This document shows positions 42,033 to 52,671 of a stretch of DNA of 64,000 nucleotides, piece by piece. The notes below the pieces were generated by a model. It was not told where the DNA came from, made no database searches, and saw only the letters and a program-made list of their open reading frames with translations. Within the stretch, counting starts at the first letter, position 1. The number at the start of each line of letters is the position of its first letter. This DNA comes from Duganella zoogloeoides (GTDB lineage Bacteria > Pseudomonadota > Gammaproteobacteria > Burkholderiales > Burkholderiaceae_D): the NCBI RefSeq assembly GCF_034479515.1, contig NZ_CP140152.1:5642001-5706000 (forward strand), read 5' to 3'. The translations under genes were made by a program, and so were the position numbers.

Positions 42033-44408
42033 TTACCATACCGGGCCCAGGAACAGGTAGCCGCTGGTGCTGCCGTCGCGGGTCTTGCCGGCGCCGAAGT
42101 ACAGCGGGCCGAACCGCGTATCGACCGAGATGAAGGCGCTGGCTGCCTGGCGCAGGGTGTTGCGGTGCAGGGAGGCGCTGTCGCTGTAGGCGCCGCCGGT
42201 TTCCAGTGAAAACCCTACCCGTACGTCGCCACCCAGGGCGGCCGGCATGCTGCCGATGCTGCGTGCTGTCACCACCCGCGCCAGCACGGTGCGCGCGCCG
42301 GCCACCGATTCGGGCATGGTGCCCGACAGGCGCAGGAAACCGCCCAGGCTAGACGTGGACGAGGCGCCCCGGTTGCGCGACCATTCGCCATAGACGTGGC
42401 CGGCCCAGCGGTCGAGGTGGAATGCTTCGAGCCATTGCACCCGATGCTGGGTGGCGACGGCAGCGTTGGCGTCGCCGTTTTCGCGGCCCTGCCACTCGAT
42501 GTTGAACAGCCGGCCCCGGGTGGGAAAGGCAATCGTGTCGAGGCTGTCCACGCTGTACGACAGTGCACGCACGGTTTCGCGGTCGCTGGTGCTCTGCGAC
42601 TGGTAGGGAATGGTTTGCTGGTAGTTGGCGCGCTGGCGCGACACGCTGTAGCGCAGGTCGCCCCAGCGGCTCAGTTGGCGGCCGATCGCAAAGGTGGCGC
42701 TGTGGGCATTGTAGCCGTAGCGCGCCTGGCGCAAGCCGCTGCTGTCGAAGATGTCGCGCGTGACGATGCCGTGTTGCAGCGACGGCGCCACGTACCATTG
42801 CGAGCCCGCGCCCAGCGGTTGCCAGAACTGCGTGCCGAACGCGCGCTGGGTGCCAAGGTTGACCACCGTGCGCAGCTCCGCGCCCCAGTCGTTGACCGAC
42901 GACAGCACGTGCATGAACTTGAACTGGAAGGTGTTGTTGTCGTGCGAATCGCTACTGAATTCGAGCCCCACGCGCAGGCGGCTGCGGGCCCAGTCGGCCT
43001 CGGTCGGCTTGATCAGCACGCTGCGGCCATCGCCATCGTCGCGCACCTCGGTTTCCACCCGTGCCAGGTCGCCGCGCCCGAACAGCGAATTGCCAGCGCG
43101 CTGGGCCTGCTCGCCGGTGACCATCTGCCCGACTTTCAAGCCTGACTGCACGGCCAGTTCGGTGGGGTTGATGTGGCCGCTCGGCGCAACCTCGAGTTTG
43201 GCCAGGCGCATCGGCTGGTCGATCGGCACCGGCGCCGACAGCCGGCTCAATTCATACGCTGCGTACTGCCCCTCGGGCAGCGCCAGGCCGACCAGCTTGT
43301 CACTCATGGCGCGCACCGCCGCCTCGCCCGCCCGCATGGCGCGGTCGTGGCGGGTAAAGTCGAGAAAGCCGATGCCGCCGAGGTCGGGCGCCAGCAGGAT
43401 GTCGTCGGGCCGCAGTTCCTTGAGCGAGCGCTGGACGTTCTGCTCGGTAAGGATTTGCAGCATCTGCTGCGCCACGCTCACCGCACTGACCAGTTCCTTC
43501 TCCTGCGCCAGCGGCGTGCCGACGTTGACGGCAATGATGATGTCGGCGCCCATCTCGCGCGCCACGTCCACCGGCAGGTTGCGCACCAGGCCGCCATCGA
43601 CCAGCAGCCGGTCCTTGATGCGCACCGGCGCAAACACGCCTGGCACCGCCAGCGACGCGCGCATGGCCAGGAACAGCGGCGTGTCGGACAGCTCGACCAA
43701 TTCTCCCGTCACCAGGTCCGACGCCACCGAGCGGAACGGCAGTTGCAGCAGGTTGACCGGCTTGTCGCGCGCGCCGTGCGGCAGTACCCGCGTCAAGGCC
43801 AGCTCCAGCGCCTCGTTGCCGGCAGCCGCCGGCGGCAGGGTTACGCCGTCCCACTTGGCGCCCAGCTCGATGCGCGAGGGCAGCAATAAATCTTCCTCGC
43901 GGCGGCGGAACACCAGCTCATCGCGCGGCGGGCGGTCGGCCACCACGGCCGCCCAGTCGGTACGGCGCACCAGCAACTCCAGTTGCTCGACCGAGCTGCC
44001 GGCAGCGTAGGCGCCACCAACCACGCTGCCCATGCTGGTCCCCACCACGATATCGACCGGCACGCGCAATTCCTGCAGAGCCCTGAGCACGCCGATGTGG
44101 GCGAAGCCGCGCGCGCCGCCGCCCGAAAGTACCAGCGCTATCTTGGGACGGACCGTTGACGCCACAGGCGTGGCAGGCAGCGCCGGGCCGGGAACTACCG
44201 GTGCGTCGGAACCGCCGCTGCTACTTTGGCTGGGGCTGCGGCTGACGCTGCTATTGGCGTTGACGTTGGCGTTGGCGTTGGCGTTGGCGTTGGCAGTGTG
44301 CTGCGGCGCGGCGCCGGCGGCGCCAGCAACCGTCGCGGACAAGAAAAAGCCGCAGCACAAAGCTGCGGCCAGGAGGCGAAAACCTGTCATCGGATGAACC
44401 CGGTTCAT
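42033..44408 (-). CDS. Patatin-like phospholipase fused to outer-membrane barrel
   Basis: This 791-residue protein has a signal peptide (about 8-33) and an Asn-Ala repeat linker (39-52). The patatin domain has GGGARG (96-101), GTSMG with nucleophile Ser125 and catalytic Asp271 in DGGLVRN. A POTRA-like segment (about 400-480) and a C-terminal BamA/Omp85-like barrel ending in Trp follow. It resembles type Vd autotransporters of the PlpD class. The start overlaps the gspC stop (ATGA), with a second possible ATG at 44390. Translational coupling to the T2SS operon suggests a linked role. Confidence 0.88.
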   Translation of the reverse strand: MNRVHPMTGFRLLAAALCCGFFLSATVAGAAGAAPQHTANANANANANVNANSSVSRSPSQSSSGGSDAPVVPGPALPATPVASTVRPKIALVLSGGGARGFAHIGVLRALQELRVPVDIVVGTSMGSVVGGAYAAGSSVEQLELLVRRTDWAAVVADRPPRDELVFRRREEDLLLPSRIELGAKWDGVTLPPAAAGNEALELALTRVLPHGARDKPVNLLQLPFRSVASDLVTGELVELSDTPLFLAMRASLAVPGVFAPVRIKDRLLVDGGLVRNLPVDVAREMGADIIIAVNVGTPLAQEKELVSAVSVAQQMLQILTEQNVQRSLKELRPDDILLAPDLGGIGFLDFTRHDRAMRAGEAAVRAMSDKLVGLALPEGQYAAYELSRLSAPVPIDQPMRLAKLEVAPSGHINPTELAVQSGLKVGQMVTGEQAQRAGNSLFGRGDLARVETEVRDDGDGRSVLIKPTEADWARSRLRVGLEFSSDSHDNNTFQFKFMHVLSSVNDWGAELRTVVNLGTQRAFGTQFWQPLGAGSQWYVAPSLQHGIVTRDIFDSSGLRQARYGYNAHSATFAIGRQLSRWGDLRYSVSRQRANYQQTIPYQSQSTSDRETVRALSYSVDSLDTIAFPTRGRLFNIEWQGRENGDANAAVATQHRVQWLEAFHLDRWAGHVYGEWSRNRGASSTSSLGGFLRLSGTMPESVAGARTVLARVVTARSIGSMPAALGGDVRVGFSLETGGAYSDSASLHRNTLRQAASAFISVDTRFGPLYFGAGKTRDGSTSGYLFLGPVW
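44253..44294. repeat. Hexanucleotide repeat encoding an Asn-Ala tract
   Basis: Five perfect GTTGGC units and two variants lie in tandem. On the coding strand they specify Asn-Ala pairs in the linker after the signal peptide of the patatin protein. Gain or loss of units keeps the frame. Confidence 0.9.
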
Positions 44409-45064
44409 TGTTGGCGGCCGAAGCCGGGGACCGGGCCGATCGCGTTGGGGTTGTTGGGCGTGTTGGGGTTATTGGTGTTGCCGGGGACGCCAGGGTTGTT
44501 CTGGGGCCGGGGATTTTGCTGGCCGGCCGCCGGCGGCACCGTGCCGGGCGGTTGCATGGCCGGTGCCGGCTGCATTTGCACCTGCGGCGCCGGCATGGCC
44601 GGTGGCGGCGTCTGCACCGGCTGGATTGCCGGCAGCGCCGGCGCGGTGCTGGTGGCGCCGGCATCGCTGGGCAGGTCCACCCGCTTGATGGCGCCGCCTT
44701 CGGACAGCAGCACGAACTTCGGATGGATTTCCTTGACCGTCACGCCGGGCGACACTTCACGGCCCAGGCCGTAGGCTTGGGCGGGCTGGTTGTCCATTGC
44801 CAGGATGGCGGCGCTGTCGCGGCCGTTGCCGCTGCCAACCGCCGCCACCACGCCCTTGAGCTGGTAGTTGCTGGCGGCGGCCACCGTGATCTGGCCGCCG
44901 AACAGGCCCTTGGCGGCATCGAGGTTGAGGGCGGCAGGCGGCGCCGGTGGCGGCGCGGCAATCGCGCGCTGGCGGGGCTGGTTAAACTGCAGCACCCAGT
45001 AGGCCAGCGACGCCGACAACAGCGCCACGGCCAGGACGGTAACAAACAGGGGCAAACGCTTCAT
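44405..45064 (-). CDS. gspC: Type II secretion system protein C
   Basis: This 219-residue inner-membrane protein links the assembly platform to the secretin. It has a short cytoplasmic start (MKRLPLF), one membrane helix (about 8-26) and a homology-region domain (about 48-150: LFGGQITVAAASNYQLKGVV, AILAMDNQPAQAYGLG, VKEIHPKFVLLSEGG). A long Pro/Gln/Asn-rich tail replaces the PDZ or coiled-coil of classical GspC. This short form is typical of betaproteobacteria. It is the last canonical gsp gene, and the patatin gene overlaps its stop. Confidence 0.88.
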   Translation of the reverse strand: MKRLPLFVTVLAVALLSASLAYWVLQFNQPRQRAIAAPPPAPPAALNLDAAKGLFGGQITVAAASNYQLKGVVAAVGSGNGRDSAAILAMDNQPAQAYGLGREVSPGVTVKEIHPKFVLLSEGGAIKRVDLPSDAGATSTAPALPAIQPVQTPPPAMPAPQVQMQPAPAMQPPGTVPPAAGQQNPRPQNNPGVPGNTNNPNTPNNPNAIGPVPGFGRQQ

Positions 45065-45079
45065 AACGGTCTTTCCGGG

Positions 45080-46300
45080 TCAGCGCACAAGCTGGTTGAT
45101 TTCAATAATAGGCATCAGCACCGCCAGCACGATCAGCAGCACGACCACGCCCATGGCGAGGATCAGCGCGGGTTCGAGCAGGCCGGCGATGGTGAGCGTG
45201 CGACGCTCGAGGTCGGCTTCCTGGGCGGCAGCGGCACGGTCCAGCATGGCCGGCAGCTCGCCGGTGATTTCGCCGGCGCGGATCATGTGCACCAGCATGG
45301 GCGGGAAGTGGCGCTGGGCCGACAGCGACCGCGCCAGGCTCACGCCTTCGCGCACGGCGTCGCTGGCCTCCTCCACCAGTTCGCGCATGGCGACATTGGA
45401 CAGGGTGTCGCGGCTGGTTTCCAGCGCGCGCAGGATCGGCACGCCGGAGCCGGTGGTGATCGCCAGCGTGCTGGCAAAGCGCGCCGTGTTCAGGCTGCGC
45501 TCGAACTTGCCGTACAACGGCGCGGTCAGCAGCCAGGTGTGCCAGCGCCGCTTGAGCGACGGATTTTCCAGCGCCCGGCGCCAGGCGAACCAGGCGCCGA
45601 TCAGCGCGATCGCCACCACGATGCCGTAGTTGCGCACGAAGTCGGAAATGGCCAGCATGACGACGGTGAGCAGCGGCAGTTTTTGCTTGGTATTGGCAAA
45701 CACCGAAACGATCTGCGGCACCACGTAGGTGAGCAGGAAGATCACGATGGCAAACGCCACCACGGTCACGATCGCCGGATAGGTGAACGCCAGGCGCACC
45801 TTTTGCACCAGCGCATTGCGGCGCTCGATGTAATCGGCCAGGCGCGACAGCACGCGCGAGAGCTGGCCGATCTGCTCGCCCGAGGCGACCAGCGCCCGGT
45901 AAATTTCGGCGAAGTCGCGCGGGTGGCGGCTCAGGGCATCGGACAGCGCGGCGCCGCCGATCACCTCGGCGCGGATCGAGGCGATCAGGTCGCGCAAGTA
46001 CGCACGTTCGGCCTGTTCCAGCAGCGCGGTGAACGCCTGTTCGAGCGGCAGCCCCGCTTCGAGCAGGCTGGCCATCTGGCGCGTAAACAGCGCCAGCTCG
46101 GTGGTGGACAGGCGCTCGCCAAAGCCGCGGCGCTTGGCCACGCCGGCCGCATCGACCTGGGCGGCAATCGCGTCCACCTTGAGCGGCACCAGGCCCAGCG
46201 TGCGCAGCTCGGCGCGCGCCGAGCGGGCGCTGTCCGAGTTGAGCACGCCTTTCTTGGTGGCGCCGCCGGCATCGACGGCTTCGTAACGGAATGCTGGCAT
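45080..46300 (-). CDS. gspF: Type II secretion system inner-membrane protein F
   Basis: This 406-residue polytopic protein has two T2SSF domains. The first half begins after MPAFRYEAVDAGGATKKGVL, and both halves carry the conserved ARMLSTTELALFTRQMASLLEAG-like and LLEAGEIT/RAGEITGELP turns. Three membrane helices lie at about 175, 225 and 380. It anchors the GspE ATPase and the GspL/M platform. It starts one base after gspE ends. Confidence 0.95.
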   Translation of the reverse strand: MPAFRYEAVDAGGATKKGVLNSDSARSARAELRTLGLVPLKVDAIAAQVDAAGVAKRRGFGERLSTTELALFTRQMASLLEAGLPLEQAFTALLEQAERAYLRDLIASIRAEVIGGAALSDALSRHPRDFAEIYRALVASGEQIGQLSRVLSRLADYIERRNALVQKVRLAFTYPAIVTVVAFAIVIFLLTYVVPQIVSVFANTKQKLPLLTVVMLAISDFVRNYGIVVAIALIGAWFAWRRALENPSLKRRWHTWLLTAPLYGKFERSLNTARFASTLAITTGSGVPILRALETSRDTLSNVAMRELVEEASDAVREGVSLARSLSAQRHFPPMLVHMIRAGEITGELPAMLDRAAAAQEADLERRTLTIAGLLEPALILAMGVVVLLIVLAVLMPIIEINQLVR

Positions 46301-46301
46301 C

Positions 46302-47723
46302 TTAGTCTTTCGTCACGCGCAGCAGCTCGGCCTGGGTGGTGACACCGCTGGCCAGCCAGCGCTCGCCGTCCTCGCGCATGGTGATCATGCCGCTGGCGAC
46401 CGCAGCGGCCTTGACCTCCGCTTCCGACGCGCGGTTGTGGATTTGCGCGCGGATCTGCTCGGTCGTTTCGAGGAATTCGTACACGCCCACCCGGCCGGTA
46501 TAGCCGGTATGGCCGCAATGCTCGCAGCCGACCGGCTGCCACAGGTGGCCGTCAAAGCTCTTGCAGTGGCCGCAGAGTTTGCGCACCAGGCGCTGGGCCA
46601 GCACACCCAGCAGCGACGACGACAGCAGGAACGGTTCGATCCCCATGTCCAACAGACGGGTGACGGCAGCGGCGGCGTCGTTGGTGTGCAAGGTGGCCAG
46701 CACCAGGTGGCCGGTAAGCGATGCCTGCACCGCGATCTGCGCGGTTTCCAGGTCGCGGATCTCGCCGATCATGATCACGTCCGGGTCTTGGCGCAGGATC
46801 GCGCGCAGGGCCTTGGCAAAAGTCATGTCGATGCGCGCGTTCACCTGGGTCTGGCCTACGCCATTGAGGTCGTACTCGATCGGGTCTTCCACCGTCATGA
46901 TGTTGGTGGTGCTGGCGTTCAACAGCGAAAGCGCCGCGTACAGCGTGGTGGTCTTGCCGGAGCCGGTCGGACCGGTCACCAGCACGATGCCGTGCGGCTG
47001 GTTGATCAGCGCGTCGAACTTGGGCAGCATGGTCGCGCTCATGCCCAGGTGGTTCAGATCGAGGCGCCCTGCCTCCTTGTCCAGCAGACGCAGCACGGCG
47101 CGCTCGCCGTGGCCGGTCGGCAAGGTGGAGACGCGCACATCGACCGGTTTGCCGCCAATGCGCAAGGTGATGCGGCCGTCCTGCGGCAAGCGCTTCTCGG
47201 CAATGTCGAGCTGGGCCATGATCTTGATACGCGAAATCAAGGAACCATGGATCGCCTTGCGCGGGCGCACCACGTCGCGCAGCGCGCCGTCAACGCGGAA
47301 GCGCACGACCGAGGTCTGCTCAAACGGCTCGATGTGGATGTCGGACGCGCTGTCGCGCAGTGCTTGCGTGAGCAGCGCATTGATCATGCGGATCACCGGG
47401 GCATCGTCGGACGATTCGAGCAAATCCTCAATGGCCGGGACGTCCTGCAGCAGCTTGGTCAGATCGAGGTTGGCGTCGAACTCGTCGGCCACCATCGAGG
47501 CGTTGCCGCCGGCGCCCGCGTACGCGGTGGCAATGGCGATCTCGAGGTCGGCGCGGGTGAGGTTCTTGAGCTGGATGCGGCCGAACCGGCGCGACACCTC
47601 GGCAATGGCGGCCGGCGCGGTGGCGCCGCACACCAGCACGTCCACCGTGTTCTCGGCGGTATCGCTCGGCTGCGCCAGCACCACGTAATCGCGGGCAAAG
47701 GCGAAGGGCAAAAGGTTGTTCAT
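46302..47723 (-). CDS. gspE: Type II secretion ATPase E
   Basis: This 473-residue hexameric ATPase drives pseudopilus assembly. The start is the ATG of [16 protein letters not shown], 13 bases after gspD. Motifs are Walker [11 protein letters not shown], the Asp box with [11 protein letters not shown], Walker [15 protein letters not shown], the His box [11 protein letters not shown] and the zinc-binding [20 protein letters not shown]. All functional residues appear intact. Confidence 0.96.
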   Translation of the reverse strand: MNNLLPFAFARDYVVLAQPSDTAENTVDVLVCGATAPAAIAEVSRRFGRIQLKNLTRADLEIAIATAYAGAGGNASMVADEFDANLDLTKLLQDVPAIEDLLESSDDAPVIRMINALLTQALRDSASDIHIEPFEQTSVVRFRVDGALRDVVRPRKAIHGSLISRIKIMAQLDIAEKRLPQDGRITLRIGGKPVDVRVSTLPTGHGERAVLRLLDKEAGRLDLNHLGMSATMLPKFDALINQPHGIVLVTGPTGSGKTTTLYAALSLLNASTTNIMTVEDPIEYDLNGVGQTQVNARIDMTFAKALRAILRQDPDVIMIGEIRDLETAQIAVQASLTGHLVLATLHTNDAAAAVTRLLDMGIEPFLLSSSLLGVLAQRLVRKLCGHCKSFDGHLWQPVGCEHCGHTGYTGRVGVYEFLETTEQIRAQIHNRASEAEVKAAAVASGMITMREDGERWLASGVTTQAELLRVTKD

Positions 47724-47736
47724 TGCAGGCGTTCCA

Positions 47737-50076
47737 TCATTGTTGCGGCTGCGGTTGATAGAGCGGCTGCGGCAGCTGCGGCTGCGCTTGTGGCTGCCCC
47801 GGCGGCTGCGGCACGAGATTCTCGGCGCGGCCCGGCACAACTTGCGACGGCACGGTCTGGATCGGCCGCGCCAGCGTACCGCTGGCGGTCGGCTGGCCGC
47901 TCTGCATATTCGGCAGCATCGGCTGGCCCAGGTCCTTGACCAGGATGCTGTCCGGCGGTTTGATCGCCTCCTGGGCGCCGCGCATGTAGTCGTAGCGGTC
48001 GGTGGCCAGGCTGGTGCTCTGCTCCTTGCTGCGGATCACGACCGGGCGCAGGAACACCATCAAATTGGTTTTCTTGCGCGACCGCTTCTGGTACTTGAAC
48101 AGGTTGCCCAGGATCGGGATATCGCCGAGGCCACGGGTTTTATCGACGCTGTCACCCTCGGTGTCTTCGATCAGGCCGCCCAGCACGATGATCTGGCCGT
48201 CGTCGGCCACCACGTTGTTTTCGATCACGCGCTTGTTGATGGTGATGCCGGCTGCGGCGGACAGGGTCGACTGGTCCACGCTCGAGGTCTCGTGGTAAAT
48301 CGCCAGCTTGATGGTGCCGCCTTCCGAAATTTGCGGCCGCACCTTGAGCGTCAGGCCCACTTCCTTGCGGTCGATGGTCTGGAACGGGTTGGTGTTAGTG
48401 CCCGAGGTGGTGGTGAACTGGCCGGTCAGGATCGGCACGTTCTGGCCGACCGAAATGGTGGCCAGTTCATTGTCGAGCGTGATCATGTTCGGCGTGGACA
48501 GCACGTTGGCATTGCCGTCCGACTCCAGCGAACGGGCCAGCACGCCCAGGCCCAGGCCGCCGGCAACCTGCTTGAAGATGCCCACGGTCAGGCCGGCGCC
48601 GGGCAGGTTGGCAGCCGTGGCGGTGGACGTATTGCTGAGCGCCTGCGCCACGCCGAGAATGTTGTTGTTGGCGCCGGCCACGCTCGACGACTGCAAACCG
48701 CCCAGCCGGTACTTGCTGTTGGCGTCGCCGGTGGCGCCCAGCCACTGCACGCCGAACTCTGACGCCTTGTCGGACGACACTTCCACGATCAGCGATTCGA
48801 TGTACACCTGGGCGCGGCGCACGTCGAGCTGGTCGATCACGGCGCGCAAGTTGCGGTAGATCGATTCGGGCGCGGTGATGATCAGGGTATTGGTGGTGGC
48901 GTCGGCCTGGATGAAGCCGGCCTGGCCACCGCCGCCCTGTTGCTGCTGGTTGTTATTGCCGGTCAGCAGAGGGTTGGTGGGACCATTGGTGCCGCCGGTG
49001 TTGCTGCCCGAGCCAGAGTTGTTGCCGGTGTTGCTGCTCTGGCCGCCGAACGAATTGTTGTTCATGCCCTGGCCGCTGCTATTGCTGGTGCCGCCGCTGT
49101 TCTGGTTGGGATTGGACGTGTCGCCCGATACCAGCGAACGCAGGGTTTGCGCCAGCTTGACGGCCTCGGCATTTTTCAGGTACACCACGTGGACATTGCC
49201 CAGCTCCTGGGTAGGCTGGTCGAGCTTGGCGATCAGCGACTTGGCCAGGTTGGCGCGCGCCAGCGACGGCGCCCGCAGCACCAGCGAATTGGTGCGCGGA
49301 TCGGCCAGCACATTGACGCGGCCGGCATCACCACCGCCAGCGGCAGCCCCGCCACCGCTGGCATCCATCAGCTTGTTGATCATGGCGGCCAGGTCGCTGG
49401 CAATCGCGTAGCGCACCGGGATCACGTCGAGGTCGGCCGTGGCGGGTGCGTCGAGCGCGGCGATGATTTTCGCCAGGCGCTTGAGGTTGTCCGCGTAGTC
49501 GGTAATCACCACCGTGTTGTTGCCGGGGTTGGCGTTGATGGTGTTGTTGGGCGAAATCAGCGGGCGCAACACGGTGACCACGTTGTTGGCCGACTCGTAG
49601 TTGAGCTGGAAGATCTGGCTGACGATCTGGTCGCCCTTGATCTGGGTGGGCGCCGAGCCCACTTGCGTGGGCGACGATTGCAGCTTGGCGTCCGCCTCCG
49701 GCACCACCTTGGCGTAGCCGTCGCCGCTCACCACCGCAAAGCCCTGCAGGCGCAGCGCCGAGGTCAGCAGGCTGAACGCCTGCGACTTGGTGATCGATTT
49801 TTCCGACACCAGCGTCAACGTGCCCTTGACGCGCGGGTCGATCACGAAGGTGATGTTGGTGTAGTGGCCCACGGCCTTGATCACCGATTCGATGTCGGCG
49901 CCGACAAAATTGAGCGCGGCGGCGTCATCGTTACCGCTGCCGGCGGCGGCCTTGGCGGCGTGCGCGACGCCCGGCAGCAGCGCCGTGGCGGCAGGCGCCA
50001 CCAGCGCACAGCACAGCATCGCAGCAGCGTTCAGGCGACGCAGCGCGGGAAGTTGGGTTGGGCTCTGTTTTTTCAT
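47737..50076 (-). CDS. gspD: Type II secretion system secretin D
   Basis: This 779-residue outer-membrane secretin has a signal peptide (about 18-40), an N0 domain ([20 protein letters not shown]) and three N1-N3 repeats (for example [20 protein letters not shown] and [18 protein letters not shown]). A Gly/Asn/Ser-rich linker lies in N3, and the secretin core has VPILTGQ and [15 protein letters not shown]. The C-terminal tail is Pro/Gln-rich. It is preceded by gspN and followed by gspE. No pilotin gene is seen nearby. Confidence 0.95.
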   Translation of the reverse strand: MKKQSPTQLPALRRLNAAAMLCCALVAPAATALLPGVAHAAKAAAGSGNDDAAALNFVGADIESVIKAVGHYTNITFVIDPRVKGTLTLVSEKSITKSQAFSLLTSALRLQGFAVVSGDGYAKVVPEADAKLQSSPTQVGSAPTQIKGDQIVSQIFQLNYESANNVVTVLRPLISPNNTINANPGNNTVVITDYADNLKRLAKIIAALDAPATADLDVIPVRYAIASDLAAMINKLMDASGGGAAAGGGDAGRVNVLADPRTNSLVLRAPSLARANLAKSLIAKLDQPTQELGNVHVVYLKNAEAVKLAQTLRSLVSGDTSNPNQNSGGTSNSSGQGMNNNSFGGQSSNTGNNSGSGSNTGGTNGPTNPLLTGNNNQQQQGGGGQAGFIQADATTNTLIITAPESIYRNLRAVIDQLDVRRAQVYIESLIVEVSSDKASEFGVQWLGATGDANSKYRLGGLQSSSVAGANNNILGVAQALSNTSTATAANLPGAGLTVGIFKQVAGGLGLGVLARSLESDGNANVLSTPNMITLDNELATISVGQNVPILTGQFTTTSGTNTNPFQTIDRKEVGLTLKVRPQISEGGTIKLAIYHETSSVDQSTLSAAAGITINKRVIENNVVADDGQIIVLGGLIEDTEGDSVDKTRGLGDIPILGNLFKYQKRSRKKTNLMVFLRPVVIRSKEQSTSLATDRYDYMRGAQEAIKPPDSILVKDLGQPMLPNMQSGQPTASGTLARPIQTVPSQVVPGRAENLVPQPPGQPQAQPQLPQPLYQPQPQQ

Positions 50077-50088
50077 GGGGCTGAACTT

Positions 50089-50865
50089 TTAAGAATGGAA
50101 CTCTAAAGCGATGATGGTGCGGTCACTACCGGGACGGCGCTGGCCTAGCAAACTCAACAGGTTGGCCAGAACGTCGTCGTATCCTTGTGCTGCTTCGGCC
50201 TGCCCGGAAAAATTCAGGCGGCCACGGTTCAGGTTGCCACTGCCGCTGAGCAGCAGGGGACCTTTGACGGAACTCAGCGTGAGCGCCGCCTGCTGGCCGC
50301 GCCAGTCGAGCGCCAGCGCATAACTGCCGAGCGGGCGCACCGGCGCCAGCCGCGACGACATGTCCGTCATCTCCAGCGTGGTGCGGCCGTTGATGGCGAT
50401 CTGTTGTTTGTCCAGCACCAGCTCGAGCCCGGTCCACGACAGGCGCATGCTGCCGCTCGGCGCCAGCGTATTGAGCGGCGCGCCGAGCCCGGACAGGCCC
50501 TCGGCCGGCAGCAGCAGCGCCGACGCGCTCAGTTGCCACTGCGACCAGTTGCCCTTGAAGGTGACCGGCTGCGCCAGCGCCTCCGGGTTCTCCAACCGCA
50601 GATCGACCATGCCGATCAGCGCCAGCGGCGAGATGGTCCACGTAAACCGTCCCGGCAGCAGCGGCGTGACCGGGCCATTGCCGCCGGCCGCGCCGCCGAT
50701 GAAGGCGGAACCGCGCCACAGCGTACCCTGCGCGTCGCCCAGGGTCAAACGCCCACCGGTGCGCTGTTCGACCAGCGAACCGAGCCAGGCGGCGGGGAAG
50801 AAAATAGCCAGCGTCAACAGCACGCTGAGCACGCAGGTGGCCACCCACAGCAGGGCGCGCTTCAC
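50089..50865 (-). CDS. gspN: Type II secretion system protein N
   Basis: This 258-residue protein begins with GTG (VKRALLWVATCVLSVLLTLA), giving a normal membrane-anchored start 22 bases after gspM. One N-terminal helix is followed by a beta-rich periplasmic domain with LTLGDAQGTLWRGSAFIG and SPLALIGMVDLRLENPEA, typical of GspN. GspN is accessory and its exact role in secretion is not settled. Confidence 0.88.
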   Translation of the reverse strand: MKRALLWVATCVLSVLLTLAIFFPAAWLGSLVEQRTGGRLTLGDAQGTLWRGSAFIGGAAGGNGPVTPLLPGRFTWTISPLALIGMVDLRLENPEALAQPVTFKGNWSQWQLSASALLLPAEGLSGLGAPLNTLAPSGSMRLSWTGLELVLDKQQIAINGRTTLEMTDMSSRLAPVRPLGSYALALDWRGQQAALTLSSVKGPLLLSGSGNLNRGRLNFSGQAEAAQGYDDVLANLLSLLGQRRPGSDRTIIALEFHS

Positions 50866-50887
50866 GGACGGGCTTTCGGGAAGATCG

Positions 50888-51418
50888 TCATTGCAGGCTC
50901 TGGCGCAAGGTGATATTGCCGTTGACCATGCCAGCCACGTCCTGCGCGACAAAATTGGCGTCCTGCACGGCGATGCGGCTGTCCATCCGCGCCGTTTCCA
51001 GCCAGGTCACCACCGCCGCGAACGGCACGTTGGTGAGCTGGACCTTGGCGTACTCGCCGGTGATGTTCACCGTGGGCGAACCGAGGCCCTGCGCCGCCAT
51101 GCTGGCCGCCAGGCTTTCGCGCGTCATCGCTGGCGGGGCGACACTGGTCTGGCCGCGCAGCGCCACCGCTTCGCGCGCAAGCGATTGCATTTCGGCGGCC
51201 TGCTGGCGCTTGAGCGGCAATTCGGTGGCCAGCCGGGCGCGCCCGGTCAGCGCCGGGTCGAGCAGCACGCCGTAGAACAGGCCGAGGCCCAGCACCACGC
51301 CGCCCACCGCCAGGAACTTGCGCTCCTGCTCGGTGCGCGCCAGCCAGAAAGTGGCGGCGCGGCCGCGGGCGTCTTGCAGTTTCTGTTGCAACTTGCTCAT
51401 GTTACTCATGCTGCTCAT
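50888..51418 (-). CDS. gspM: Type II secretion system protein M
   Basis: This 176-residue protein has a basic start (MSSMSNMSKLQQKLQDARGR), one membrane helix (about 36-53) and a small periplasmic ferredoxin-like domain containing PTVNITGEYAKVQLTNVPFAAVVTWL. It pairs with GspL in the assembly platform. Its ATG overlaps the gspL stop as ATGA. Confidence 0.92.
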   Translation of the reverse strand: MSSMSNMSKLQQKLQDARGRAATFWLARTEQERKFLAVGGVVLGLGLFYGVLLDPALTGRARLATELPLKRQQAAEMQSLAREAVALRGQTSVAPPAMTRESLAASMAAQGLGSPTVNITGEYAKVQLTNVPFAAVVTWLETARMDSRIAVQDANFVAQDVAGMVNGNITLRQSLQ

Positions 51419-52671
51419 GCCTTCGCCGATGGTTTGGGGGTGGCCTTGCGGCGGATCTGCCAGGTGCCCGGCGTGGTTTCCGACAGCTCCAGCTGGCGCG
51501 CTTCCAGCGCGGCGCGCACCTGCGCCATGGCGGCGCCATCGACCATATTGGGTTTGACCTTGACCTGCAAGGCGCGTTCCCGGTAATCGATGCTGGCGAC
51601 CACGTCGCGCCTGGGCAGCGTGGCCAGTACTTCGCCCACGTCCACCGACAGCGCCACGAAGCTGTCGTTTGGCGCCTGGCCGTCGCCGCCCTTGGCGCGC
51701 TCCACGTTCTGGCGCATTTGCCGGATCGGATCGACACTGAGCGGCTGGTTCGGATACGCCGACTGGAACGCCTGCGCCATTGATTGCTCGACGGCGGCTA
51801 GGTCGCGCTTCTGGCCCAGGTAATCGATATTGAGGCCCACCACGTTGACCAGCAGCGCCAGCGCGGCCAGGCGCAGCGGCCAGCGCCAGCGGCGCCACTC
51901 GCGCGCGGCGGCGCCCGAGGCGCCGAGCGCCGGCGCCAGGTCGAGGCCGGCGGCACGGGCCGACGCCACCCAGTGCTCCCAGCGGTCTTCTTCCAGCGTC
52001 AGGCTGTCGCCGTTCTGGTTGACGTCCACCAGCAGCGGCGCGAAGCGCTCGATCTCGTCGGCCGGCAGGTACAGCGTGACCGGCTCGGCGCCGGCCAGCG
52101 CGCGCACCGTGTGCAGCGCGGCCGACGGCTGCGCCGGCAGGGTCAGGCCCAGGCCGTCGAACTGGTCGCGGCGCATGGTCAATTCGAAACCGGCATCGTT
52201 GGTCTGCAGGCTGGCGGAAACAGAGCCGGGCTGGAACGGCAGGCACAACTGCGCCGGCACCGCCGACACGCTGTGCGCACCCTGGGCGATCAGCGCCTTG
52301 ACCAGCACCTCGAGCCAGGCGCGCTGCACCACGGCCACCGTGCGCAGGCCGTCGGGACCGTTACCGGACGCGGCCAGCACGCAGTCGGCGACATCGCCCA
52401 GCACGTGTTCTTCCACCAGCGCCGGCAGCGCCGCCTTCAGGCGCGCGGGCGCCAGCGGCGGGGTTTTCACGCGCAGCAGGGTGACGTCGGACGCGGCCAG
52501 CAGCAAGGTCACGCGGCGCGCGGACGCCACCATGGCGCCCAGGTTGCCCAGCGGTGCGTTGCCCTGCTGTTGCACGGCGCCGCCGTCGGCCACCAGCGCG
52601 AATGCGCAGGTCTGCGCGGCGCCGCTGTCGACGCTGGCCTTGGCCGGGTAGCGGATAAATAAAGTAGTCAA
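51415..52671 (-). CDS. gspL: Type II secretion system protein L
   Basis: This 418-residue protein has a cytoplasmic actin-like domain that binds GspE, a membrane helix (about 267-285) and a periplasmic domain resembling GspM. The start is TTG within TTGA, overlapping the gspK stop. This gives MTTLFIRYPAKASVDSG, a typical GspL opening. No ATG fits. Use of TTG with full overlap implies tight translational coupling. Confidence 0.9.
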   Translation of the reverse strand: MTTLFIRYPAKASVDSGAAQTCAFALVADGGAVQQQGNAPLGNLGAMVASARRVTLLLAASDVTLLRVKTPPLAPARLKAALPALVEEHVLGDVADCVLAASGNGPDGLRTVAVVQRAWLEVLVKALIAQGAHSVSAVPAQLCLPFQPGSVSASLQTNDAGFELTMRRDQFDGLGLTLPAQPSAALHTVRALAGAEPVTLYLPADEIERFAPLLVDVNQNGDSLTLEEDRWEHWVASARAAGLDLAPALGASGAAAREWRRWRWPLRLAALALLVNVVGLNIDYLGQKRDLAAVEQSMAQAFQSAYPNQPLSVDPIRQMRQNVERAKGGDGQAPNDSFVALSVDVGEVLATLPRRDVVASIDYRERALQVKVKPNMVDGAAMAQVRAALEARQLELSETTPGTWQIRRKATPKPSAKA

